A program made the position numbers and the translations under genes. From Pseudomonadota bacterium (lineage in GTDB: Bacteria; Pseudomonadota; Alphaproteobacteria; Sphingomonadales; Sphingomonadaceae), in NCBI GenBank assembly GCA_023445495.1, contig JAEXLC010000061.1, positions 1 through 21,133 on the forward strand: DNA of 21,133 nt, written 5' to 3'. Shown one piece after another: positions 1 through 7,467 of this stretch. The notes beneath the pieces are model-generated. The model made no database searches. It was not told where the DNA came from and saw only the letters and a program-made list of their open reading frames with translations. Position 1 is the stretch's first letter; each line of letters starts with the position of its first letter.

Positions 1-32
1 CCCAGGCGAAGGCGCGGGGAAGAAGCCGCACG

Positions 33-57
33 AGATCCCGACTTTCGTCGGGATGAC
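33..57. repeat. Single-arm copy of the GTCATCCCG hairpin repeat
   Basis: This short palindrome has stem TCCCGAC/GTCGGGA and a 4-base loop, followed by TGAC. It matches one arm of the twin-hairpin elements near 9.0 kb and 19.85 kb: the same GTCAtcccg...cgggaTC frame, read on the minus strand. It is a solitary unit about 80 bases upstream of the carbonic anhydrase start. The rest of the first 140 bases shows no gene. A partner arm could lie outside the window. Confidence 0.6.
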
Positions 58-140
58 GGATTGGTTCGACTCGCTGTGGCCTCCGCAACACTTCGATACA
101 AACCTTGGCAGGCCGCGGGGCGGACGCTAGGGCATGCGCC

Positions 141-770
141 ATGACTGACTTCACCGACCTGCTCGACGGCTATCAGCGCTTCCGGACCAGCGAATATCGG
201 CGGCATCGCGACCGCTGGTCGGGGCTGAGCGAGGGGCAGAGCCCGCGGGTGATGGTGATCGCCTGCTCGGACAGCCGGGTCGATCCGGCGCAGATCTTCG
301 ATACCGTGCCGGGCGAGATCTTCGTGGTGCGCAACGTCGCCAACCTGGTGCCGCCGTTCGAGGACGATGCGAGCCGCCACGGCGTGTCGGCCGCGCTGGA
401 ATTCGCGGTGAACCAGCTGGAAGTGCCCGAGATCCTGGTGCTCGGCCATGGTGCGTGCGGCGGCGTCGGCGCGGCGCTGTCGCAGCGCTTCAAGGGTGCT
501 CCGAATGGCGAAGGCGGGTTCATCGCCCACTGGGTCGACATGCTCGACCCGGCGCGCGAGCAGATCGTGGCGAAATACGGCACCGGGCCCGAGGCGGTGC
601 GCGCGCTCGAGCTGGAGACGGTGCGCGTCTCGCTGACCAACCTCACCACCTTCCCCTTCGTCAGCAAGCGGCTGGCCGAGGGGCGGCTGAAGATCCACGG
701 CGCCTATTTCGCGATCGCCGACGGCGTGCTGCACGTGATGGGCGACGACGGCGAGTTCGCGCCGGCCTGA
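141..770 (+). CDS. Beta-class carbonic anhydrase
   Basis: The 210-residue protein should interconvert CO2 and bicarbonate in the cytoplasm using zinc. The expected beta-class residues are all present: Cys42, Asp44 and Arg46 in ACSDSRVDP, and His103 and Cys106 in LGHGACGG. Cys42, His103 and Cys106 would be zinc ligands, with the Asp44/Arg46 pair completing the site. The start is the ATG at 141, giving MTDFTDLLDG and the usual family length. An upstream in-frame TTG at 105 would add 12 unconserved residues. CTAGGG lies about 8 to 13 bases before the ATG. The gene converges on the S41 peptidase with a 19-base gap. The physiological role (bicarbonate supply or pH) cannot be read from the context. 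Confidence 0.93.
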   Translation: MTDFTDLLDGYQRFRTSEYRRHRDRWSGLSEGQSPRVMVIACSDSRVDPAQIFDTVPGEIFVVRNVANLVPPFEDDASRHGVSAALEFAVNQLEVPEILVLGHGACGGVGAALSQRFKGAPNGEGGFIAHWVDMLDPAREQIVAKYGTGPEAVRALELETVRVSLTNLTTFPFVSKRLAEGRLKIHGAYFAIADGVLHVMGDDGEFAPA

Positions 771-780
771 GATATCGCAA

Positions 781-801
781 GCCGGGCGGTCAGAGCCCGG
801 C
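781..801. terminator. Candidate shared hairpin between convergent genes
   Basis: GCCGGGC and GCCCGGC form a perfect 7-base stem around a 7-base loop that includes the stop codon of the leftward S41 gene, just past the carbonic anhydrase stop. Its position suits a bidirectional terminator, but there is no T run, so intrinsic termination is uncertain. Confidence 0.35.
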
Positions 802-1824
802 GTCGGTCCGCAGCGTACCCTCCGGGTCGGCGATCGCGTCGGCGCGCTCCTGCTCCGACTTGGGCGTGGCGACCAGCGGCTTCGCTGCGGCGAGCGCGCG
901 GCGATAGGCTTCGACCAGCGCGGCGCGCGGCTCGGTGCGGATATCGGGCTGGACGCCCTTCCCTTCCCAATTGCCATGGGTGGTCGGGTGCTCGACCCGG
1001 CCATTGGGCACGAAGGCGCTCATGCCGGCGCCGAGCTCGACCGGTCGGTTCTGCGGATTGGCGCCGCCACGGGTGGGTTCGCCGACCAGCACCGCGCGGT
1101 GGGCGGCCTGGAGGTCATAGGCGAAGCCCTCGGCCGCCGAGAAGGTGCGGTTCGCGGTGAGCACGAACACCGGCCTGTCGGGATAGAGCGCGCCGCTGGC
1201 CGGGATATCGGCGTGGCGCTGCTCGACCTCGGTGGTGCCGTCGCGGTTGCGCCAGGTGATCCTGGCCATCGGGATCGGGGTGGCCGAGAGATGGCCGAGC
1301 AGGCGCGAATCCGCGGTGCCGCCGCCGCCGGTATTCTCGCGCAGGTCGATGATCAGGGCGTTGGTGTCCCTTAGCAGCTCCACCGCGCGGTCGATCGTCG
1401 CGGCGCCATCGGCGTCCTGGGCGAAGTAGCGCAGCTTGAGATAGCCGATATTGCCCGGCAGGCGGCGCACGCCCATCAGGCCGTGGGCGATATGCTTCTC
1501 GACCAGCGCGGCTTCATTGGGGACCGGTGCGCGATCGGGGGCGATCGTGTTGACCTTGATCTTGAGATGCAGGTCGTGGCTCTCGGCGAGCAGCGCGTTG
1601 ACCTGGGTCACCAGCGCCTCGCGGTCGCGGATCGCGACGAGGCGGCCGCGTTCCTTGCGGAGCAGCGCCTGGAGGCGGGTGCCGACATCCGGATAGGAAT
1701 AGCTGTCGAGCCCGGCGATCAGCGCGTCGACCGCGTGGCCGGCAGCCGCCGGCGTCAGGTCGTCGGGCGCCGCCGATACGGGAGCGGCGAGCAGAAGCAG
1801 GGCAGCGGCGGCAAGGGTGCGCAT
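790..1824 (-). CDS. Secreted S41-family serine peptidase (C-terminal processing / IRBP-like type)
   Basis: The 344-residue protein begins with a clear signal peptide (MRTLAAAALLLLAAPVSAA, cut near residue 18 or 19), so it is exported to the periplasm. A helical N-terminal segment (about 23 to 85) resembles the Peptidase_S41 N-terminal domain. The S41 core follows: IGYLKLRYFAQ (126-136), LIIDLRENTGGGG (157-169), and LTANRTFSAAEGFAYDL (222-238), whose Ser229 is the expected nucleophile. No PDZ domain is obvious. The start at 1824 was chosen because it begins the signal peptide and has GGAA upstream; an ATG 14 codons earlier would bury the signal. The gene lies 96 bases downstream of PPK2 on the same strand. 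The substrate is unknown. Confidence 0.85.
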   Translation of the reverse strand: MRTLAAAALLLLAAPVSAAPDDLTPAAAGHAVDALIAGLDSYSYPDVGTRLQALLRKERGRLVAIRDREALVTQVNALLAESHDLHLKIKVNTIAPDRAPVPNEAALVEKHIAHGLMGVRRLPGNIGYLKLRYFAQDADGAATIDRAVELLRDTNALIIDLRENTGGGGTADSRLLGHLSATPIPMARITWRNRDGTTEVEQRHADIPASGALYPDRPVFVLTANRTFSAAEGFAYDLQAAHRAVLVGEPTRGGANPQNRPVELGAGMSAFVPNGRVEHPTTHGNWEGKGVQPDIRTEPRAALVEAYRRALAAAKPLVATPKSEQERADAIADPEGTLRTDAGL

Positions 1825-1841
1825 CGGGGTTCCGAACCTGT

Positions 1842-1869
1842 GAAGTGTGTTGCCGCAACAAACCACTTC
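1842..1869 (-). promoter_or_regulatory. Imperfect hairpin in the PPK2-S41 spacer
   Basis: GAAGTG/CACTTC pair on the outside and TGTTG/CAACA on the inside, around a 3-base loop with a small bulge. It sits in the 96-base spacer between the PPK2 stop and the S41 start, about 20 bases upstream of the S41 ATG. It could be a processing, attenuation or mRNA-stability structure. That role is inference from position; only the pairing is seen. Confidence 0.3.
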
Positions 1870-1920
1870 GGCACGGAACGCGATTTCCCTGCGACGAAAC
1901 TCGACTTCGCCGCGACCGGA

Positions 1921-2694
1921 TCAGAGGCCGAGCGCCTTTTTCGCGACCTTCTCCACCTCGGGGTCGAGCTCGGGCGGGTCCATCGGCACATGCTTCTCCA
2001 GCGCATCGGCGATCGCGGTGAGCGCGGCGATGCGGGCGGCCTTCTTGTCGTTGCCGTCGATCACGATCCAGGGCGCATGCTCGGTGCTGGTCCGCTTGAA
2101 CATCTCGTGCATCGCTTCGAGATATTGCGGGCGCTTCTCGCGGTTGCGATAATCGTCGAGCCCGGTCTTCCAGCGCTTCCAGGGATGCTCGAGCCGGTCC
2201 TTGAGCCGCTTGTCCTGGGTCTTCTGGGTGACGTGGACGAAGACCTTGACCAGGGTGGTGCCGGCCGTGACCTGCTGGGCCTCGAAATCGTTGATCTCGT
2301 CATAGCCGCGTTCCCACTCGGCCTTGCTGGCAAAACCCTCGACCCGCTCGACCAGCACGCGGCCATACCAGGTGCGGTCGAAGATCGCGATGTTGTGCTG
2401 GGCGGGGAGCCGGCGCCAGAAACGCCAGAGGAAATGGTGGGCCAGCTCCTCCTGGGTGGGCGCGGAGATCGGCCAGACCTCATAGTAGCGCGGGTCCCAT
2501 TCGGCGGTGAGGCGCTGGATGATGCCGCCCTTCCCCGCCGCGTCCCAGCCCTCGAACGCGACGATCGCGCGGCGGCGGTGGACGATATGGGCGTAATGGA
2601 TGTGGCTCAGCCGCTTCTGGATCTTCGCCAGCGCCTTGTCATAGTCGCCATGGAGCTTCTCGCCCTTCTCATAGTCCGACAGATCGATCGTCAT
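1921..2694 (-). CDS. ppk2: Polyphosphate kinase 2 (PPK2) family nucleotide phosphotransferase
   Basis: The 257-residue cytoplasmic protein should transfer phosphate between polyphosphate and nucleotides. The P-loop reads EGWDAAGKGG (48-57). The second signature FDRTWYGR followed by VLVERVEGF (105-121) carries the Walker B-type Asp106 and the lid arginines. HPWKRWK and the Tyr/Arg-rich segment after it are also typical of PPK2. The length fits a one-domain enzyme, not the two-domain PAP type. Whether it prefers AMP, ADP or both (class I, II or III) cannot be settled by eye. The start is firm: AAGGAGGTG precedes the ATG at 2694. It is the first gene of a possible PPK2-S41 unit and lies on the same chromosome segment as ppk1 and ppx. 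Confidence 0.92.
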   Translation of the reverse strand: MTIDLSDYEKGEKLHGDYDKALAKIQKRLSHIHYAHIVHRRRAIVAFEGWDAAGKGGIIQRLTAEWDPRYYEVWPISAPTQEELAHHFLWRFWRRLPAQHNIAIFDRTWYGRVLVERVEGFASKAEWERGYDEINDFEAQQVTAGTTLVKVFVHVTQKTQDKRLKDRLEHPWKRWKTGLDDYRNREKRPQYLEAMHEMFKRTSTEHAPWIVIDGNDKKAARIAALTAIADALEKHVPMDPPELDPEVEKVAKKALGL

Positions 2695-2797
2695 GCCACC
2701 TCCTTGTGCGCCGAACGCACGATCCGCCTTGTCGGTGCCGCTGGCAAGCGTGAATGCGCCGCGCTAGCCTGGGCGCGGAAACGGGCGGGATCGCAGG

Positions 2798-3057
2798 ATG
2801 TTCAAGGCGATTGGTTACAATCTGAGGCGACTGGCGCGCTTCTCGGGGCGCGACACGCGCGAGACCTTCTGGCCCTATGCGCTGACCCTGGTCGGGCTGA
2901 CGATGATCGACGGGGCGCTGGTCGCCCTGCCGGTGCTGCACGACGCGATGACGCGGATGGAGCCGACGGCACGCCGGGGCCCAATCGCTATGGCGAGGAC
3001 CCGGTTCCCGCCGAGGTGCGGGCGCGGCGCAAGCTGCCGCCGGCCCCGCGCCGCTGA
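2798..3057 (+). pseudogene. DUF805 membrane protein remnant (frameshift plus internal deletion)
   Basis: From the ATG at 2798 (CAGG just upstream) the reading frame gives a DUF805-like N-terminus: LARFSGRDTRETFWPYAL and then a hydrophobic segment to about residue 48. After HDAMTRME this frame becomes Arg-rich nonsense and runs on to 3217 through the antisense of the next gene. In the +2-shifted frame, from about 2950 to the TGA at 3055-3057, the sequence reads DGTPGPNRYGEDP and then a basic tail. GTPG.N.YG.DP is the usual C-terminal motif of DUF805 proteins. Only about 50 residues separate the two motifs, too few for the family's usual set of transmembrane helices. A central piece is therefore missing and the frame is broken. 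A sequencing error could explain the shift but not the shortness. Confidence 0.75.
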
Positions 3058-3060
3058 CGG

Positions 3061-3597
3061 TCAGTCGGGCGTTTCGGCGGCGACCTTCGCGGTTTCGGCG
3101 CGCAGCGCCTTCAGTTCCTCGAGCGACATCGGCGCGTCCGCACCACCGGCGGCGTCGCCGCACTTGGCGTGGAGCGCCTGCGACGCGGTGAGCAGCCGTT
3201 CGCTGAGCGCGAACTGACGGTCCATCGCCGCGTCCATCTCCTTCGGCATGCCGGTGGCGCCCATGCCGCCGGTCGCGGCGCGCGAGACGAGCGAGCCGCC
3301 CATCGAGGCGACGGTGCCGACGCCGGGGATCATCCCCGCCAGGCTGGAGAGCAGCCCGCCGGTGCGCGCCGCCTTCGCACGGGCCTGCATCTTCTTGCGT
3401 GCGTCATTGGCCATTTTCGACATGCCCAGGCTTTCCGTCTGCATGTCGCGCTCGGCCTGGGCGACTTCGGCGCGCAGCCGGGCGCAGACCGCGTCCCCGG
3501 CAGGGGCAGCCGGGGCCGGCGCGTCCTGCGCGGCGCCGGGCTGGGCGAACAGCAGCGCGGCGGCGGTGAAGGCAAGCGTGCGGGGATGACGCGTCAT
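3061..3597 (-). CDS. Secreted hypothetical protein with glycine-rich segment
   Basis: I do not recognise this 178-residue protein. A signal peptide (residues 1 to about 24, ending QPGAAQ) is followed by an Ala/Pro stretch. A charged helical region (about 36-78) is rich in Lys, Arg and Glu. A Gly/Ala/Met-rich segment (79-116, GGLLSSLAGMIPGVG and onwards) could be a membrane-inserting or glycine-zipper-like helix pair. A C-terminal charged helical part follows. Two cysteines (38 and 146) flank the central region and could form a disulfide in the periplasm. The start lies only 14 bases after the stop of the upstream serine hydrolase on the same strand, so the two are probably cotranscribed; GGGAG precedes the ATG. 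The function is unknown. Confidence 0.75.
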   Translation of the reverse strand: MTRHPRTLAFTAAALLFAQPGAAQDAPAPAAPAGDAVCARLRAEVAQAERDMQTESLGMSKMANDARKKMQARAKAARTGGLLSSLAGMIPGVGTVASMGGSLVSRAATGGMGATGMPKEMDAAMDRQFALSERLLTASQALHAKCGDAAGGADAPMSLEELKALRAETAKVAAETPD

Positions 3598-3611
3598 GGC
3601 AGGGCTCCCGG

Positions 3612-4985
3612 TCAGTCGTCCGAAGGCGGGTGGAGATCGGTGACCTTGCCGGCGGCATCGACGCCGAAGCGCCAGGTCATCGACTGGTTCTTGAAGGCGA
3701 TGGCATAGAGGCGGACATGCTCGTCCTTGCCGGGCGTATCCGCGACCAGGGTGACGCGCTGGACCGGGCCGAGCGCGGCGAGCAGCGACTGGCCATAATC
3801 CTCGAGGAACGGCACCGGCCCCTTGAGCGCGCTTTCGGCATAGCGCTTGCGGTCGAGCTTGCCCGCCGCGGCTTCGGCCATCGCCTCGCGCATCAGCGCG
3901 GTGAGCTCGGGCTTCGTATCCGGCACGGCCTTCGGGGCGGGCGGCCTGGGCAGATAGAAATCGGCGATGCCGCGGGCGAGCAGCGGATAGTAACGCTGCT
4001 GGTTGGTGAGGACGATCACCGTCAGCCCCTCGGCATCGGCATGGAGGATGTCGGCGAGCGCGGGGCCGCCGCTATGCCCGACCACTCGGACCCCGTGATA
4101 GGTGCCGGCGGTCCAGCCGACGCCGAAGCCGGCGGGCTTGCCGGTCTTGAGCAAGGGCGGCGTCTCGAGCAGCTTCTGGCTCTCCGGCCTGAGCAGTTCC
4201 CCGCGATCGAGCGCGGCGAACAGCGCGGCGAAATCGCGCGCCGAGCTGTACAGGCCGCCGGCGGCATAGCCGGTCTCGCCATAGACGAAGCTGCTCATCC
4301 GCTGCTCGCCGTCGCGCCAGGCATGGATGGCGGCGCGGTGCGGCAAGGGGAGCGACGAGCGGAACGGACCGCCCTGGCGCTCGAAGTTGAAGCCGGTGTC
4401 CTGGAGGCCGAGCGGGGTGCAGATCTCGTCGCGGAAGATCGCGGCGATGTCCTTGCCCGCCACCTTCTCCATCACCGCGCGCAGCACGACGAAATCGGTG
4501 AAGCCGTAGCGGCTCTCGGTGCCCGGGGCATAGGCGAGCGGTGCCTGCATCGCGGCGGCGAGCGTGTCGACGACGCTGTCTTTGTGCTCGGGCAGCTTCT
4601 CGGCGAGGCCGGAGCTGTGGCTGGCGAGGTTGAGCACGGTGATCTCGCGCCAGCTGGCCGGCGCATCGGGGAAGAAGCGATCGAGCGTGTCGTCGAGCCG
4701 CAGCTTGCCGGCCTCGACCAGCCGCATCAGCGCGATGCCGGTGAAGATCTTGGTGGCGGACGCGGTCTGGAAGCGCGTGTCCGGCCCGACGGGCGCGTTC
4801 CATTCGAGATTGGCGAGGCCATAGCTGCGCACCGTCTCGATCCTGCCCTTGCGGACCACGGCGACGGCGATGCCGGGGATGTGGCCGGCCTCCATCTGGG
4901 TGCGGACATAATCATCGACCGCATCGGCGCTCGCCGGCACCGCCGCACACAGGGCCATTGCGGCCACACCAGCCAGGTAACGCAT
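3612..4985 (-). CDS. Secreted serine hydrolase, beta-lactamase / class C PBP-like family
   Basis: The 457-residue protein has a signal peptide (residues 1-20, ending PASA) and then a beta-lactamase-fold esterase/peptidase domain. The nucleophile motif SATK (Ser76-Lys79) is intact. HSGG (304-307) sits where the KTG/HxG motif is expected. The position of the second motif reads RYGFTDF (159-165) and not YxN, so the usual Asn is not obvious. A C-terminal region of about 110 residues after about 345 is the extra domain many family members carry; it may bind substrate or partner. GGAGAGGTG precedes the ATG at 4985. The next gene starts 14 bases after its stop. The substrate (cell-wall peptide, ester or beta-lactam) cannot be told from sequence. 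Confidence 0.88.
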   Translation of the reverse strand: MRYLAGVAAMALCAAVPASADAVDDYVRTQMEAGHIPGIAVAVVRKGRIETVRSYGLANLEWNAPVGPDTRFQTASATKIFTGIALMRLVEAGKLRLDDTLDRFFPDAPASWREITVLNLASHSSGLAEKLPEHKDSVVDTLAAAMQAPLAYAPGTESRYGFTDFVVLRAVMEKVAGKDIAAIFRDEICTPLGLQDTGFNFERQGGPFRSSLPLPHRAAIHAWRDGEQRMSSFVYGETGYAAGGLYSSARDFAALFAALDRGELLRPESQKLLETPPLLKTGKPAGFGVGWTAGTYHGVRVVGHSGGPALADILHADAEGLTVIVLTNQQRYYPLLARGIADFYLPRPPAPKAVPDTKPELTALMREAMAEAAAGKLDRKRYAESALKGPVPFLEDYGQSLLAALGPVQRVTLVADTPGKDEHVRLYAIAFKNQSMTWRFGVDAAGKVTDLHPPSDD

Positions 4986-5077
4986 TCACCTCTCCCGACG
5001 CGAGCGACACCGCCCGGAACTGGGCTAGTCACGCCGGGAGGATGACGGGAACGGCTATGCGATGAAAGTCGACCTGC

Positions 5078-6094
5078 TCACTTCGAAACCGCGATCCGAT
5101 CGGCATCGACGCGGTTCTGGAGCATCCTGCCCGCCTCGGCATCGGCGGCGCTGCGCAAGGTCGTCTCGGCGATCGCGGCCAGCGCTTCCTCGGTGAGAAA
5201 GGCCTGGTGGCCGGTGACCAGCACATTGGGGAAGGTCAGCAGGCGCTGGAACAGGTCGTCCGAGACGATCTCGTTCGACAGATCCTCGAAGAACAGATCG
5301 GCTTCCTGCTCATAGACGTCGAGCGCGACCGCGCCGATCTTGCGGGACTTGAGCCCCTCGATCAGCGCGGTGGTGTCGATCAGCGCGCCGCGGCTGGTGT
5401 TGACGATCATCAGCCCGTCGCGGGCGCCATCGATCGTCGCCGCGTCGATCAGGTGGCGGGTGTCCGGGGTCAGCGGGCAATGGAGGGTGACGATCTCGGC
5501 GGTGCGCAGCAGCGTGTCGCGCGGGACGTAGCGAATGCCGATGCGCTCCAGCTCGGGATCGGGATAGAGGTCGGCGGCGAGCACGTCGCAGCCAAAGCCG
5601 AGCTTGAGCCCGCGGGCGACCAGCGCCCCGATCTTGCCGGTGCCGATCACGCCGACGGTGCGGCCATGGAGGTTGCGGCCGATCAGGCCGTCGAGCGCGA
5701 AGTTGTTGTCGCGCACCCGGGCCCAGGCGCGCGGGATATGGCGATCGACCGCGAGCAACAGGCCGATGGTGAACTCGGCGACGGCATGGGGCGAATAAGC
5801 GGGCACGCGGACCACGGCGATGCCGAGCCGGTGCGCGGCGGCGAGATCGACATTGTTGAACCCGGCGCAGCGCAGCGCGACCAGCCGCGTCCCCTGCCCG
5901 GCCAGCGCTTCCAGCACCTCGGCATCGACAAGGTCGTTGACGAAGACGCACACCGCCTGGTGGCCGGCGGCGAGCGCCGCGGTGGCGGGTTCGAGCCGGG
6001 GCTCGAGGAAATGCAGGTCGTGGCCGAATGCCGCGTTCGCCTCGGTCAGGAAGCGGCGGTCATAGGGCTTGGTGTTGAAGACGGCGATGCGCAT
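5078..6094 (-). CDS. ldhA: D-lactate dehydrogenase (fermentative, NAD-dependent)
   Basis: The 338-residue enzyme of the D-isomer 2-hydroxyacid dehydrogenase family should reduce pyruvate to D-lactate with NADH in the cytoplasm. It resembles E. coli LdhA throughout: VFNTKPYDRRFL at the start, LRCAGFNNVDL (74-84), VRVPAYSPHAVAE (95-107), the NAD-binding GTGKIG (151-156), NTSRGALID (232-240), DVYEQEADLFFED (259-271) and GHQAFLTEEAL (295-305). The catalytic residues Arg235, Glu264 and His296 fall at the same numbers as in E. coli. An in-frame ATG 25 codons upstream opens a longer frame, but 6094 matches the family start and has GGAAGGGGG upstream. It is divergent from the sugar dehydrogenase gene. 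A related 2-hydroxyacid substrate remains possible. Confidence 0.93.
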   Translation of the reverse strand: MRIAVFNTKPYDRRFLTEANAAFGHDLHFLEPRLEPATAALAAGHQAVCVFVNDLVDAEVLEALAGQGTRLVALRCAGFNNVDLAAAHRLGIAVVRVPAYSPHAVAEFTIGLLLAVDRHIPRAWARVRDNNFALDGLIGRNLHGRTVGVIGTGKIGALVARGLKLGFGCDVLAADLYPDPELERIGIRYVPRDTLLRTAEIVTLHCPLTPDTRHLIDAATIDGARDGLMIVNTSRGALIDTTALIEGLKSRKIGAVALDVYEQEADLFFEDLSNEIVSDDLFQRLLTFPNVLVTGHQAFLTEEALAAIAETTLRSAADAEAGRMLQNRVDADRIAVSK

Positions 6095-6246
6095 GCCTGT
6101 ACCCCCTTCCGACGGGACAGCGGTTCCCGCGCCCCGGTAAAAATCAGCTTCCCGCCAATATCTTAGCACATCCAGAAAAGTTGTTGAAACATATCCTTTT
6201 TACGGCGCCAGAAAGCGCGCGTTCCTGCGCTTCTGGTGGGGAAAGA
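6095..6246. promoter_or_regulatory. Divergent intergenic region between ldhA and the sugar dehydrogenase
   Basis: These 152 bases separate two divergent genes and should hold both promoters. The stretch 6150-6205 is clearly less GC-rich than its surroundings and contains TTGAAA and an ATATCC/TTTTT tract. No convincing paired -35/-10 boxes or operator can be assigned by eye. A TTG-initiated extension of the rightward gene crosses this region but is not supported. Confidence 0.4.
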
Positions 6247-7461
6247 ATGAAGACCGGTTCGATGTTGCGCGCGGGCGCCGCCGTTGGTGTGTGCCTGGCG
6301 ACGATGGCGCTTGCCTCTTGCGGAGGCAGTGGCGGCGTGACCAGCCCGACGCCGTCGGCGACCGTCAGCCCTGCGCCGCCCCCTACCCCGGTCGTCACCC
6401 CGGTTCCCAAGGAAACCGCTACCACCAGCGACGGCGTGACCGTCGACATCGCGCCGATCGCGGCTTTCGAATATCCCTGGGCGATCAACTTCATCCCGGA
6501 CGGACGGATTCTGGTCACCCAGGCCTATGACGGGATCCGTCTCGTCACGCCGATGGGAGCCTTTACCGCACCGCTTGCGGGGTTGCCGAACGGCTTCCGC
6601 CCCTATGACATCATCCCCAGCGCGGACTATGCTACCTCGCACAAGGTGGTGATCAGCTCCGACGAGCCCGGTGCCGATGGCGAAGAGGGCCTGGCGGTTT
6701 CGACCGCCGAGCTGGTGCTGCCGACCGGCGGCGAGCCGCGCTTCGAGAAATTCACCACGATCTGGCGGCAGACCAAGACGAGCACGCCGGGACAATTTGG
6801 TGGCAAGCTGGCTTTCTCGCCAGACGGCAAATATCTGTTCATCACCACCGGCGAGCGCGCGACCTTCACGCCGGCGCAGGACCTGTCCAACACCCTGGGC
6901 AAGACGATCCGCCTCTTCCCGGACGGCTCCATCCCGCCCGACAATCCCTTTGTGAACACGCCCGGCGCCAAGCCGGAGATCTGGACGCTGGGTCATCGCA
7001 ATCCCTATGGTATCGCCTTCGATTCCGCGGGCCGTCAATGGCAGCACGAGATGGGCCCCAAGGGTGGCGACGAACTCAACCTGATCGTTCCCGGTGGCAA
7101 TTATGGCTGGCCGAACGTGTCCTGGGGCAATCATTATGACGGCGGGCTGATTGCGAAGCCCTCGACGGGCGACGGCTATCTTCAGCCGGTGACCTATTGG
7201 GATCCGGTGATCGCGCCGGCCGGCATGATCATCTATTCGGGCAAGATCTTCCGGCAATGGGCCGGCTATGCGATCATCGGCGGCCTGCAGTCACAGGGGC
7301 TGGTGTTCGTCAAGTTCAACGGGACGAGCGCGACGGAGGTCGCCCGGCTGCCGCTGCATGCGCGCATCCGCGACGTGCGCGAAGGACCGGATGGCGCGAT
7401 CTGGGTGCTCGAGGATACCGGCACGGGACGCGTGCTGCGGCTGTCGCCCAGGCCGAGCTGA
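6247..7461 (+). CDS. Lipoprotein PQQ-dependent sugar dehydrogenase family protein
   Basis: The 404-residue protein has a lipoprotein signal (LASC, acylated Cys25) and a Pro/Ser/Thr-rich tether (30-58), placing it at a membrane facing the periplasm. The rest is a beta-propeller of the soluble PQQ glucose/aldose dehydrogenase (YliI-like) family: FEYPWAINFIPDG (74-86), TTGER (200-204), AQDLSNTLGKTIRL (210-223), LGHRNPYGIAF (248-258), HEMGPKGGDELNL (267-279), GGNYGWP (283-289), RIRDVREGPDGAIWVLED (373-390). The catalytic His expected just before GGKLAF (185-190) appears to be Gln183, so dehydrogenase activity is in doubt. The start at 6247 has GGGGAAAG upstream and begins the signal peptide. No PQQ synthesis genes are in the window. 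Confidence 0.88.
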   Translation: MKTGSMLRAGAAVGVCLATMALASCGGSGGVTSPTPSATVSPAPPPTPVVTPVPKETATTSDGVTVDIAPIAAFEYPWAINFIPDGRILVTQAYDGIRLVTPMGAFTAPLAGLPNGFRPYDIIPSADYATSHKVVISSDEPGADGEEGLAVSTAELVLPTGGEPRFEKFTTIWRQTKTSTPGQFGGKLAFSPDGKYLFITTGERATFTPAQDLSNTLGKTIRLFPDGSIPPDNPFVNTPGAKPEIWTLGHRNPYGIAFDSAGRQWQHEMGPKGGDELNLIVPGGNYGWPNVSWGNHYDGGLIAKPSTGDGYLQPVTYWDPVIAPAGMIIYSGKIFRQWAGYAIIGGLQSQGLVFVKFNGTSATEVARLPLHARIRDVREGPDGAIWVLEDTGTGRVLRLSPRPS

Positions 7462-7467
7462 GCCGCC

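Noticed and set aside
1483..2950. + strand frame that runs from the S41 gene into the DUF805 C-terminal motif
   Set aside because: Only the final part, after about 2950, carries a real motif; the rest is antisense of S41 and ppk2, so it is not one gene.
3630..5045. Long + strand open frame opposite the first serine hydrolase
   Set aside because: The minus-strand frame has a signal peptide, SxxK motif and ribosome site; the + frame has none.
6163..7257. Long minus-strand frame opposite the sugar dehydrogenase
   Set aside because: It is antisense of a clear lipoprotein beta-propeller and has no family motifs or ribosome site.
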